Positions 56,482-64,000 of a stretch of DNA of 64,000 nt are shown one piece after another. The stretch spans positions 62,001 to 126,000 of the forward strand of contig CAZMNW010000004.1 of NCBI GenBank assembly GCA_964567755.1, read 5' to 3'. Each line of letters begins with the position of its first letter. Position 1 is the first letter of the stretch. This DNA is from DASRJW01 sp964567755 (GTDB lineage: Bacteria; Krumholzibacteriota; Krumholzibacteriia; G020349025). The notes beneath the pieces are model-generated. The model ran no database searches and had not been told where the DNA came from. It saw nothing but the letters and a program-made list of their open reading frames with translations. The position numbers were made by a program, and so were the translations under genes.

Positions 56482-57950
56482 GTCAAGGGACTTCCAGTCA
56501 TTGAATGTACCGAGATCTGTTCTTGGTGGCTCGCCCCTTGTGGTGGCCCGAACAGGCGATCGTACTGATCTTCGAGCTGGGCCCGCGTCTCGACCAGCAC
56601 GCGACCGATGCGTTCTCGCGCCATGGGCAGCTCCCCTTGCAGGGCCTGAAGCCGAGCTTGCAGCTGCTCCGTCGTGGCTTCTTCGATTCCCAAACAGTAG
56701 GCGGTCTGTCCGAAATGTTCCATCACGGACAGGGTCTTTGGATCGTAGGACAGCGCGATTGCCGGCTTGTGCTGCAGAAAGGAGAGAATCACGCCGTGCA
56801 GTCGCGAGCTCACGATGATGTCGATCGAAGCAATCTGCTCCAGAAGATGGGAGAGATTCCGAGTGGGCACACACTGAATGCGCTCTTCGTCGACGATGTT
56901 CCCTGAATTCTGGAGATCCTGCACGAGATCGTCGAACGCGTGGCAGTCGTTGCCGATCTCCGAGCAAAGCAGGACCACCGATTGCCCCTGCGCCAGGACC
57001 TGGGTCGTGAGCTCGTGCATTGTGCGACGATAGCGCTTATACCGCTGGGCGTCGAGATTCGGCCACGCGCCTTTGCGGGGAAAGCAGTAGCTCATCGGGC
57101 TGATTCCCAGAACCAGAGGGCGTTCGGCCGCCACGGATGGCGTTCCGCTGGAGCTGGGCGCCGAGTCGGGCTTGGACCTGGAGCCGAGCGCGGGGACCGG
57201 ATCGCGTAGGAGGCTTGGACTCGGCGGGAGGCTGAAGGCCAGATCCGGATAGATCGGGTCCCGGCGAGTGAAGCCCCAAGGTGCAAGGAGGTCGTGAGAG
57301 CGCCAATCCCGATAGGAACGGTAGTGGGCCAGGCGCATGGCCGTCCGCAGCAGGAGCTGGCTAGGCGATTGCCGGAAAGGTCCCGCCCCAAGGCTCACCG
57401 CATACACGCGGCAACCTGCCAGCCGGGCGCACACCGTCCATTTCAAAATGGAGTAGGGATGCTCCCATGGACCACCCCAATCGTCCGAGAGCTGCCCACC
57501 TCCGGACAGAATGAGGAGATCCAGAGAACGCAGGAACGTGATCGTGCGACCAATGAATCGCAGTTCGCGAAGAAGCTCCTGCAGGGGACGAGTCACTTTC
57601 CAAAGCACCGGACCCAGGATCGGGATTGCCTTCAGGCGAGTTTTCCAGGTGCGTCCTACCTTCGAGCCCGTGCCTGAGACTTTGTGAGCGGGCGCCGCTG
57701 TGTTCTCAGTCTGAACAGGTGAGCCGACCGCGTTTGAAGGAAACGACCAGGTCCGCGCGATCGGAAATGACTTTATCCCGTGGATCTCCTCCGTATTATC
57801 TGGGCGCAGCGAGATCCCCCGAAACTCGACGTGCGGCTGCCGCCGCCGCACGTTGTACATCATCGCTTCCTGAATGGCTGCATCGCCAAGGTTGCCCCAG
57901 CCAAAAGGGCCGTACAGGCCGATTCTGCTGAAGTTGCTCGAGTCGCCCAC
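56478..57950 (-). CDS. Polysaccharide pyruvyltransferase family protein
   Basis: 490 residues. Matches the pyruvyltransferase/CsaB-like fold: GLYGPFGWGNLGDAAIQEAM at the start, LLILSGGGQLSDDWGG (about 147-162), GISPMSY (about 282), the VVLLCSEIGNDCHAF strand-loop and SSRLHGVILSFLQHKPAIAL (about 382-401), where the Arg/His pair is conserved. A ~60-residue Ser/Pro-rich linker (about 240-280) is longer than usual. It would add a pyruvate ketal to a sugar of the chain. It starts 73 bases after the DUF4910 gene. Confidence 0.88.
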   Translation of the reverse strand: MGDSSNFSRIGLYGPFGWGNLGDAAIQEAMMYNVRRRQPHVEFRGISLRPDNTEEIHGIKSFPIARTWSFPSNAVGSPVQTENTAAPAHKVSGTGSKVGRTWKTRLKAIPILGPVLWKVTRPLQELLRELRFIGRTITFLRSLDLLILSGGGQLSDDWGGPWEHPYSILKWTVCARLAGCRVYAVSLGAGPFRQSPSQLLLRTAMRLAHYRSYRDWRSHDLLAPWGFTRRDPIYPDLAFSLPPSPSLLRDPVPALGSRSKPDSAPSSSGTPSVAAERPLVLGISPMSYCFPRKGAWPNLDAQRYKRYRRTMHELTTQVLAQGQSVVLLCSEIGNDCHAFDDLVQDLQNSGNIVDEERIQCVPTRNLSHLLEQIASIDIIVSSRLHGVILSFLQHKPAIALSYDPKTLSVMEHFGQTAYCLGIEEATTEQLQARLQALQGELPMARERIGRVLVETRAQLEDQYDRLFGPPQGASHQEQISVHSMTGSPLT

Positions 57951-58023
57951 GTTCGCTTCTCCGTTCCCTCCAAGAAAGTCGGGGCATTGCGCAGGAGTGG
58001 ATCATTCGGGCCCGATCCTCCGG

Positions 58024-59358
58024 CTACCCCGCGACTCGCTGGTTTCGGAGTCGGGGCTGCACGAGCCCGACTTGCTGCAGGGCACGCGCCGCCGCCAGGA
58101 TGGCACCGAACGGCATCTGCGATCTCTCGGCGATGTCGAGCAGAGAGTGTCTCCCATCGCCGAGGCTCAACACCCAGAGCAAAGCGAGGCGCACCTGCTC
58201 CCAGTCGGGCCGTCCGGCCAGGTCGTCGTACAACCCCCGCTTGCCCAGCTGGGGCTCGCCGAAGGGGCTCTGATTCAGGAGCACCTGGTTCGATTCCAGC
58301 ACGAGGAGTGCCTGCATCAACCGAGCGACCGAGTCCTGCAGGGACTCGGGCGTCACGAAATCGAGGTCATCGGCCGAAGTATGATACTCGGGATAGGTGC
58401 CGTACTCCGAACGAGAGAAACGCCCGACCGGCAGGTCGAAGCCTGGTGAGCAGAACTGGCGCTCGTCGTAGCCATATGGCGAGAAGTCCAGGATGCGGTG
58501 CGCCTCGCCCGAATGACTCAGCACGTGTTCCACGGCCCGGTCGATCTCGGCATCGCCTCGCCGGCTCCTCTTGTACGTCAGAGGGCCGCGGTCGCCCAAA
58601 CCGGCTAGAACGAGGCCGTGATGGATCCGGCTCGTTCGCTCCAGATTGCGGGCCAGCCAGGTGATGGCTCCGATCGTTCCGGGAATGAACAAAAGGCGAT
58701 AGGAATAGCGCCGCTCGGCCTGGCTCAATGCCATGGCGAGGGTGGTCAGCACCGCGATGCCAGAGAGGTTGTCGTTGCACATCGAGGGATGACAGACGTG
58801 CGTCGTCAGGAGGATCTCCTCTTCGCGCTCGCCCGGCAGATACAGCTCGCCGTAACTCAGGTGTCCGTCCTCGAGCGAGGAGTCGATGACGATCTCGTAC
58901 TCGTCGTCCTCGAGCGCGACGAGGTCGCGATGCCGCAGGCAGAATCCCCACTCCTCTTTGTAGTAACTGGTCCGGTACGGAATCCAGTCGGGATGATCCG
59001 GCAGCGAGTGCAGATGTGGTCGGAGCTCGGCAAGGCGCATCCGTCGCCGCACGGGCACGCTGTAGTTCACGACATGCAAGTTCGACTGGCGGAAATCGAT
59101 GACGCGCTCGTCTCTCGAGTTCGCGACGTAGGCGTCACGGATGTTCCACTCCCGGGGAACGGTCCAGTCGAGCACCGGCGTGCCACTGGGCACTTCGTGG
59201 ATCTCGAGCGGAATGATCGCGCCGATGGCCTTCAACGTCTGTCGCAGCCCCTGGCCGGTGATGCTGCGGCACAGGGGATATAGCTCCCGAATCAGTCGGG
59301 TCATGTCGACGCCGATCTGAGTCGGGCTGCGGCTGCAGAGTTCGTGGAACTGCATCAT
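58024..59358 (-). CDS. DUF4910/DUF2172 aminopeptidase-fold protein with winged-helix tail
   Basis: 444 residues; the ATG at 59358 overlaps the epimerase stop, and the longer upstream frame is spurious. The DUF2172 start has LYPLCRSITGQGLRQTLKAI and VLDWTVPREWNIRDAYV. The M28-like metal core has THVCHPSMCNDNLSG (about 208-222) and YHTSADDLDFV. The last ~70 residues form a winged helix (LLDIAERSQMPFGAILAAARAL). Proteins of this type recur inside nucleotide-sugar gene clusters, but the reaction is unknown; an amide or acyl hydrolase acting on a modified sugar is a reasonable guess. Confidence 0.85.
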   Translation of the reverse strand: MMQFHELCSRSPTQIGVDMTRLIRELYPLCRSITGQGLRQTLKAIGAIIPLEIHEVPSGTPVLDWTVPREWNIRDAYVANSRDERVIDFRQSNLHVVNYSVPVRRRMRLAELRPHLHSLPDHPDWIPYRTSYYKEEWGFCLRHRDLVALEDDEYEIVIDSSLEDGHLSYGELYLPGEREEEILLTTHVCHPSMCNDNLSGIAVLTTLAMALSQAERRYSYRLLFIPGTIGAITWLARNLERTSRIHHGLVLAGLGDRGPLTYKRSRRGDAEIDRAVEHVLSHSGEAHRILDFSPYGYDERQFCSPGFDLPVGRFSRSEYGTYPEYHTSADDLDFVTPESLQDSVARLMQALLVLESNQVLLNQSPFGEPQLGKRGLYDDLAGRPDWEQVRLALLWVLSLGDGRHSLLDIAERSQMPFGAILAAARALQQVGLVQPRLRNQRVAG

Positions 59359-59882
59359 GGTGCGTAGAAGGGTAGCGTGCGATCGCTCTCGGACAGGATC
59401 TTCTCGCCCTTGGGCCAGGGTATCGCGAACTGCGGATCGTCCCACCGGAAGCCCATGGCTTGCTCGGGAAGATAGTACTCCGACATGTGATAGAAAACCT
59501 CGGTATCGTCCTCTAGACTCATGAAGCCGTGCGCGAATCCCTCCGGAATGAAGAACATCGTGCAGTTCGATGCACTCAAAACGGCCCCGAAGTGCTGCTT
59601 GTAGGTCGGCGACGACGAACGCAGATCGACCATGACGTCGAAGATCGAGCCGCGAGTCACCCGCACGAGCTTGGCTTCCCAGCGCGGGAACTGGTAGTGC
59701 ATCCCCCGCAACGTGCCTTTCTTCCGATTGAAAGATACGTTGCACTGCACCCAATCGACGTCGAGGTCATGCGCCTCGGCCTCTCGCTTGCACCACGAAC
59801 GGGCGAAAAACCCTCGGGCATCTTCCTTCGGCTCCATCTGCACCAGAAAGGCTCCGCCCAGGCCGGTCTCCTTGAAAATCAT
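59355..59882 (-). CDS. rfbC: dTDP-4-dehydrorhamnose 3,5-epimerase-like protein
   Basis: 175 residues from the ATG at 59882, which overlaps the methyltransferase stop (ATGA). Cupin of the RmlC family: DARGFFARSWC, then GTLRGMHYQ with the catalytic His (H62), VTRGSIFDVMVDLR, FIPEGFAHGF and the Tyr-bearing EVFYHMSEYYLP. It epimerises C3/C5 of a 4-keto-6-deoxy sugar. Since the cluster has a cytidylyltransferase and no RmlA/RmlB, the substrate may be a CDP sugar. Confidence 0.9.
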   Translation of the reverse strand: MIFKETGLGGAFLVQMEPKEDARGFFARSWCKREAEAHDLDVDWVQCNVSFNRKKGTLRGMHYQFPRWEAKLVRVTRGSIFDVMVDLRSSSPTYKQHFGAVLSASNCTMFFIPEGFAHGFMSLEDDTEVFYHMSEYYLPEQAMGFRWDDPQFAIPWPKGEKILSESDRTLPFYAP

Positions 59883-61144
59883 TCGTACACCCTCAGCTCG
59901 GGAATGGCAACCACGTGCTTGCCCCCCCACTCGCGAATATAGGCGGTTTGGTCCATGATCTCGTCCTTGAGATTCCAAGGCAGGATCAGTAGATAGTCCG
60001 GCCGTGTCTGACGGATGCGATCGACGTCGAAGATCGGAATGTGCGTCCCCGGCAGGAATTTGCCGTGCTTGTACGGGTTGCGGTCGACGGTGTAGTCGAG
60101 AAAGTCCTCTCGAATGCCGCAGTAGTTGAGCAGGGTGTTGCCCTTGCCCGGGGCACCGTAGCCTGCCACTTTCTTGCCCGCCTCACGCGCTGTGATCAGG
60201 AAGTTCAGGAGCTTGCGCTTGGTGCGCTTCGCCCGCTCACCGAAGGCCTCGTAGTAGTCGAGGCGCTGAATGCCCAGCTCTTGCTCGCGCCGCAACAGGT
60301 CGGTCACGCGTTCGCCAACCGGCTTGCTCTTATCGTTTGCGTGACGGCCGTACACTCGTAGCGAGCCTCCGTGTGTCGGAATCTCCTCGACGTCGAAGAG
60401 CTCCAGACCGTGCTCCCTGAAGATGCGGGTCGTGGTATGCAGGGAGAAGTAGGAGAAGTGCTCATGGTAGATGGTGTCGAACTGATTCTCGGCGATCAGG
60501 CGGACGAGGTGTGGAAACTCCAGCGTGATCACGCCCGTGGGCGCAAGGAGGGTTCTCAAACCCTGAGTGAAGTCGTTGAGGTGAGGCACCTGGGCGTAGA
60601 CGTTGTTGCCGATGATGAGGTCGGCCTGGGGACCTTCTCCTCGCAGTCGTTCGGCGAGCTGCACACCGAAGAACTCCGGGAGCGTGGGGATGTTCTTGGC
60701 CACCGCGGCCGCGGCCACGTTGCGCGCCGGCTCGATTCCCAACACCGGGATGCCACGCGGGAGAAAGTGCTGCAGCAGATAGCCGTCGTTGCTAGCAAGC
60801 TCCACCACGAAGCTTTGCGCACTCAACTGTAGCCGGGCGATGATCATCTCCACGTATCGGCGCGCGTGCTCCACCCAAGACGTCGAGTAGGAAGAGAAGT
60901 AGGCGTACTCGGTGAAGATGTCCTCCGGAGCAATGTACTCTTCGAGCTGCACCAGGAAGCACTCCGAGCAAGTTCGTACGTGCAACGGATAGAACGGTTC
61001 CATGCGATTGAGCTGCTCCGTCGAAAGGTAGCTCTCGCACGGTGGCGACATCCCGAGGTCGACGAAGGTGTGCCGCAGCTTGGCGCCGCAGAACCGGCAA
61101 GCGGGATCCTTGTCCTGGGTCATGACGGGGAGATTCACGTCCAT
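59879..61144 (-). CDS. Nucleotide-sugar C-methyltransferase (TylCIII/TcaB9-like)
   Basis: 421 residues. Zinc-binding N-terminus with C16, C19, C59, C62 (CRFC ... CSEC). SAM domain with FVVELASNDGYLLQ (112-125), IIGNNVYAQVPH, and the catalytic-type YHEHFSYFS (about 226-234). The C-terminal C-methyltransferase domain has KVAGYGAPGKGNTLLNYCGI (about 328-347). It puts a methyl group on C3 of a 4-keto sugar, giving a branched deoxyhexose. The start overlaps the SDR gene by 10 bases and the stop overlaps rfbC by 4. Confidence 0.93.
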   Translation of the reverse strand: MDVNLPVMTQDKDPACRFCGAKLRHTFVDLGMSPPCESYLSTEQLNRMEPFYPLHVRTCSECFLVQLEEYIAPEDIFTEYAYFSSYSTSWVEHARRYVEMIIARLQLSAQSFVVELASNDGYLLQHFLPRGIPVLGIEPARNVAAAAVAKNIPTLPEFFGVQLAERLRGEGPQADLIIGNNVYAQVPHLNDFTQGLRTLLAPTGVITLEFPHLVRLIAENQFDTIYHEHFSYFSLHTTTRIFREHGLELFDVEEIPTHGGSLRVYGRHANDKSKPVGERVTDLLRREQELGIQRLDYYEAFGERAKRTKRKLLNFLITAREAGKKVAGYGAPGKGNTLLNYCGIREDFLDYTVDRNPYKHGKFLPGTHIPIFDVDRIRQTRPDYLLILPWNLKDEIMDQTAYIREWGGKHVVAIPELRVYE

Positions 61145-62181
61145 CGCAGCTCGTTGTCGAGAATGCCCTGCTCGCGAAGCCGAGTCAGGTGGTTGATCCG
61201 CATCAGGGTCGAACTGCGGAAGTTGCCATCGCGAAAGCCCATCGCCGTGAGCCTATCGCGCAGCTCGAGAATGGAGCGATCCAGGTCGAAGGTGGGTTGG
61301 TGGTCGGGTGCGAGCCTCTTGTAGAGCCCGAAGTCGACACGATAGGACCGCTTGTCGGGCGGAGCGTCCTGGTTGATCGACACCTTTCCACCTTCGATCC
61401 GTCCCGCCACAGCGTTCGCCAGCTCCCTGACTTGATAGTTGCCGGCATCGGAGCCCACGTTGATCGCGAGATAACCGTTCGTGCTGCCATGCTCATCGCG
61501 CAGGATCGCCCACTCGATTGCCCGCGCCATGTCTCGAACGTTGATCAGCGGCCGCCACGGAGTGCCATCGCTGAGCACGGTCACGGTCTGACCGGCGACA
61601 GCGCAGGCCACGAAATCGTTCAGAACCAGGTCGAGTCGCAGTCGCGGGCTCATGCCGCAGGCGGTGGAGAACCGGAGGCACGTCACGCGAAAGTCGGGGG
61701 CGGCTAGCGGGCGCAGGTCGTTCTCGGCAAGCACCTTGGATTTCGCATACGGGGTGAGCGGATCGAGTGGCGAGCTCTCCGACCGCGGTCCGGAATCGGC
61801 GAAGCCATACATGCTGCAGCTCGATGCGAAGACGAACGCGCTCACGCCCGCTCTCCGGGCTGCTTTGGCCAACTCCACCGTGGCCACGTGGTTGATGTCG
61901 TAGGTCACCTTCTCGTAGACATTGCCGATGGGATCGTTCGAGATGGCGGCCAGGTGGACGATGAAATCCGTCCCATGCAAGAGGGAACTGTCGACCTCGC
62001 GAACGTCTCCGAAGTACTGCTTGTCGAGCAGAACCTCGGGTATGACGTCGGTGCCTGTCAGACAGGAGCCGAAGAAACCGGTGTCGAAACCGTTGATCTC
62101 CGCATCCGGGAAACTCGCACGCAGGTGCTCCACGACCACAGGGCCGACGTAACCCATGTTACCTGTGGCGAGGATCTTCAT
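61135..62181 (-). CDS. NAD-dependent sugar epimerase/dehydratase (SDR)
   Basis: 348 residues. Rossmann motif GNMGYVG (residues 7-13), SSCSMYG (about 119-125) and YAKSK (about 144-148) give the Ser-Tyr-Lys triad. The NMGYVGPVVVEHL start is that of SDR proteins found with C-methyltransferases and RfbC, acting as 4-ketoreductase or epimerase on the methylated sugar. The first base of the ATG is 165 bases downstream of the cytidylyltransferase stop. Confidence 0.9.
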   Translation of the reverse strand: MKILATGNMGYVGPVVVEHLRASFPDAEINGFDTGFFGSCLTGTDVIPEVLLDKQYFGDVREVDSSLLHGTDFIVHLAAISNDPIGNVYEKVTYDINHVATVELAKAARRAGVSAFVFASSCSMYGFADSGPRSESSPLDPLTPYAKSKVLAENDLRPLAAPDFRVTCLRFSTACGMSPRLRLDLVLNDFVACAVAGQTVTVLSDGTPWRPLINVRDMARAIEWAILRDEHGSTNGYLAINVGSDAGNYQVRELANAVAGRIEGGKVSINQDAPPDKRSYRVDFGLYKRLAPDHQPTFDLDRSILELRDRLTAMGFRDGNFRSSTLMRINHLTRLREQGILDNELRWT

Positions 62182-62346
62182 GGACGCTCCATCTCCGCTG
62201 CAGCTGGCCTGATGACACGCGACGCGATATCACTCGATGACCGACACCAAGTGGCTGTGGGAAAAGTCTGCCGGCCTTCCGACGAGACTCGCTTCCGGCC
62301 AACCGATTTGGGGCCGCTTCACCTCGTCGTGGAAAATCCACTGCGC

Positions 62347-63117
62347 CTATTTCCACACCATCCAGGGGTGCTCGCCCCGGTCATACAGCGCATCGAGCTG
62401 CATCTTGTCCTTGAAAGTGTCGGCGCATTGCCAAAAGCCGCCGTAGTCGTAGGCGACGAGCTGCTTGGCCTGGATGAGTCGATGGAACGGCTCGATTACC
62501 AGATCGTTGCCGGGTTCGATGTAATCGAAAACCTCTGGCTTGAGTACGAAGTACCCGCAGTTGATGTGGGTGGCCGCTGACACCGGCTCGATGCTGGTTA
62601 CCAATCCGGCGGAATTCCAGTTCACCACATGAAAGCTCGAAGTGGGACGCACCGCAACGAAACAGGCCACCTTGTTCCGCTCGCGTGCATACTCGAGATA
62701 CCGATCGAACGGCAGGTTGGTGAGTCCGTCGCTGTAGTTGGCTAGGAACAGTTCCTCTCCTTCGAGGTGCCCGCGGACTTTACACAGGCGTTCACCGATG
62801 TTGCTCGACGTACCCGTGTCGACGAACGTGATCCGCCAATCGTGGATGTCACGGTTGTGGAGCTCGATGTCGCTTGCACCGCCGTTCATGACGAAGTCGT
62901 TGGCCATCGCCTCTTCGTAACGAAGGAAGAATTCCTTGATCGCATCGCCACGGTAGCCCAAACAGAGAATGAAGTCCTTGTGGCCGTAATGGGCGTAGTA
63001 CTTCATCACGTGCCAGAGCAAGGGCTGAGGTCCGATACGGACCATCGGCTTGGGGATGTCATAGGAGTAGTCGCGCAGCCGGAGCCCGAGCCCACCGCAG
63101 AACAGGACCACTTTCAT
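62347..63117 (-). CDS. rfbF: Glucose-1-phosphate cytidylyltransferase-like nucleotidyltransferase
   Basis: 256 residues. GT-A nucleotidyltransferase with VVLFCGGLGLRLRDYSYDIP then KPMVRIG, and the WHVMKYYAHYGHKDFILCLG stretch characteristic of RfbF/DdhA. In the signature loop Leu replaces the usual Thr (GLGLRL for GLGTRL). It makes CDP-glucose (or a related NDP sugar), the entry to the deoxysugar made by the genes after it. Confidence 0.88.
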   Translation of the reverse strand: MKVVLFCGGLGLRLRDYSYDIPKPMVRIGPQPLLWHVMKYYAHYGHKDFILCLGYRGDAIKEFFLRYEEAMANDFVMNGGASDIELHNRDIHDWRITFVDTGTSSNIGERLCKVRGHLEGEELFLANYSDGLTNLPFDRYLEYARERNKVACFVAVRPTSSFHVVNWNSAGLVTSIEPVSAATHINCGYFVLKPEVFDYIEPGNDLVIEPFHRLIQAKQLVAYDYGGFWQCADTFKDKMQLDALYDRGEHPWMVWK

Positions 63118-63144
63118 CGCCGAATCACCTCCGGTTCGGGCGGT

Positions 63145-64000
63145 CTAGCCGCGACGGCGGTCGACCGGTTGCACGGATCGCCCTTCGAGAACCGATTGCA
63201 CCCCACGGTCTATCCCCTGTCGATAGACTTCCAGTGCGCCACGGACAGCATCGATCGTGAAGTCGATGTCGGCATCGGAGTGGGAATAGCTCACGACGAA
63301 TGATGGCCCGAGAACACCGCGCTTGATCATCTCCTGCATGAAAAGCGTGCGGAACGGCTGGGATCGGTTTCTCTGTCCGTCGCGCGTGACGTAAACCAGG
63401 TTGCACGGGCGGCCTATGACCTCGAAGTAATCGGAGAGGCCGAGCTCGGCCGCGATCTCGTCACAACCCCGCTTCAGCCTTTCTCCCTGTCGATGCAGGA
63501 CTCCGATCACGTCCTCGCGCTGATAGAACTTGATGGTGGCAACGGCTGCGGCCAGGCTGTGGGTTTCGGCTCCATGCGTCGTGGAAAGCAGGAAGACCCG
63601 GTCACGGTCGTGCTCCCAGCCACCGAGCTGCATGATCTCCCGACGCCCGACGAGAGCAGAGACCGAGAACCCGTTGGCAATCCCTTTGCCGAAACAGGCC
63701 AGATCAGGCCGAACGTCGTACAACGCCTGAGCTCCGCCCAGATGCCAGCGAAATCCGGTAATCATTTCGTCGAAGATCAGCAGAGCTCCGTGTTGGTGGG
63801 CCATTTCTCGGACCTTGCAAAGGAATTCATCGAGCGGTGGATCTTCGCGCTCGGGTTCGAGCAGCACGCAAGCGATTTGCCCGGGGTTCTGCTCAAACAC
63901 CGCCCGGAGACTGTCGAGATCGTTGTAGCGGAACGACGCAGTAAGACTGCGGTACGGCTCGGGGATCCCGGCGGACATCTGCCAATTGCCGATGAACCAG
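63145..64000 (-). CDS. Class III aminotransferase (glutamate-1-semialdehyde aminomutase-like), 5' end beyond window
   Basis: At least 284 codons; the frame stays open through 64000 (WFIGNWQ precedes the first internal Met), so the start lies outside. PLP-enzyme landmarks: LLIFDEMITGFRWHLGGAQA (Asp that binds the cofactor), FGKGIANGF with the PLP Lys, and STTHGAETHSLAAAVATI. It resembles GSA-aminomutase-type enzymes in sugar clusters, which may act as sugar aminotransferases or mutases. The product feeds into or modifies the CDP-sugar route. Confidence 0.88.
   Translation of the reverse strand, partial: WFIGNWQMSAGIPEPYRSLTASFRYNDLDSLRAVFEQNPGQIACVLLEPEREDPPLDEFLCKVREMAHQHGALLIFDEMITGFRWHLGGAQALYDVRPDLACFGKGIANGFSVSALVGRREIMQLGGWEHDRDRVFLLSTTHGAETHSLAAAVATIKFYQREDVIGVLHRQGERLKRGCDEIAAELGLSDYFEVIGRPCNLVYVTRDGQRNRSQPFRTLFMQEMIKRGVLGPSFVVSYSHSDADIDFTIDAVRGALEVYRQGIDRGVQSVLEGRSVQPVDRRRG

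Noticed and set aside
57999..58018. Palindrome around TCGGGCCCGA between the pyruvyltransferase and DUF4910 genes
   Set aside because: Short, no T-run and within a same-strand operon; likely chance in GC-rich DNA.

Overview
The window is GC-rich bacterial DNA without rRNA, tRNA or CRISPR signal. Outer-membrane proteins, lipoproteins, HME-type RND pumps and a wzm/wzt polysaccharide exporter show a Gram-negative (diderm) envelope. A protein ending in a FlgD-like sorting domain, several FN3/DUF2341-type secreted proteins, a PrsK/PrsR regulator pair and high GC together suggest a member of the FCB-like lineages (for example Candidatus Eisenbacteria). That placement is inference; no marker gene is present.

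Region 1 (1-5.4 kb, minus strand): an ArsR-type repressor heads a tightly overlapping operon of an MMPL-type RND exporter, a mono-heme c-type protein, a LolA-like periplasmic carrier and an outer-membrane barrel, which looks like one trans-envelope export line. Region 2 (5.5-24.4 kb): a metal-efflux island. It carries a His/Met/Cys-rich secreted protein, a PLP decarboxylase overlapping an intradiol dioxygenase, a DUF4287/SRPBCC-type protein, an M48 protease, a broken nucleotidyltransferase/antitoxin-like pair, and two divergently oriented CzcA-type pumps separated by small Cys-rich secreted proteins. The island is bounded by an imperfect ~0.58 kb direct repeat (6443-7024 and 23412-23986) holding the 3' ends of czcA and the decarboxylase gene; each copy keeps one of the two genes whole and the other truncated.

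Region 3 (24.6-29.6 kb, minus): lipoprotein, MacA-like adaptor, MacB-like permease without ATPase, and TolC-like channel. Region 4 (29.9-34.5 kb): aldo/keto reductase, free-standing 5'-3' exonuclease, and a Ser/Thr kinase followed by a beta-lactamase-fold serine hydrolase that appears to use a CTG start. An AT-richer 0.87 kb stretch without genes follows.

Region 5 (35.4-47.5 kb, plus): an operon with repeated ATGA overlaps encoding a polytopic membrane protein, a TPR protein, PrsK histidine kinase, PrsR sigma-54 activator, a DUF5683-like membrane protein, an FN3-repeat lipoprotein and a polyprenyl-phosphate sugar transferase, then a DUF2341/FlgD-tailed secreted protein. No exosortase is in the window.

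Region 6 (47.5-64 kb, minus): a polysaccharide locus: SGNH hydrolase, PIG-L deacetylase, an atypical lower-GC DUF4038 glycosidase, glycosyltransferases, Wzt/Wzm ABC exporter, pyruvyltransferase, DUF4910 peptidase-fold protein, and enzymes for a probably CDP-linked, C-methylated deoxysugar (epimerase, C-methyltransferase, SDR, cytidylyltransferase, class III aminotransferase running off the right edge). This region holds transposase and glycosyltransferase remnants, including a second case of reciprocal gene-pair decay.
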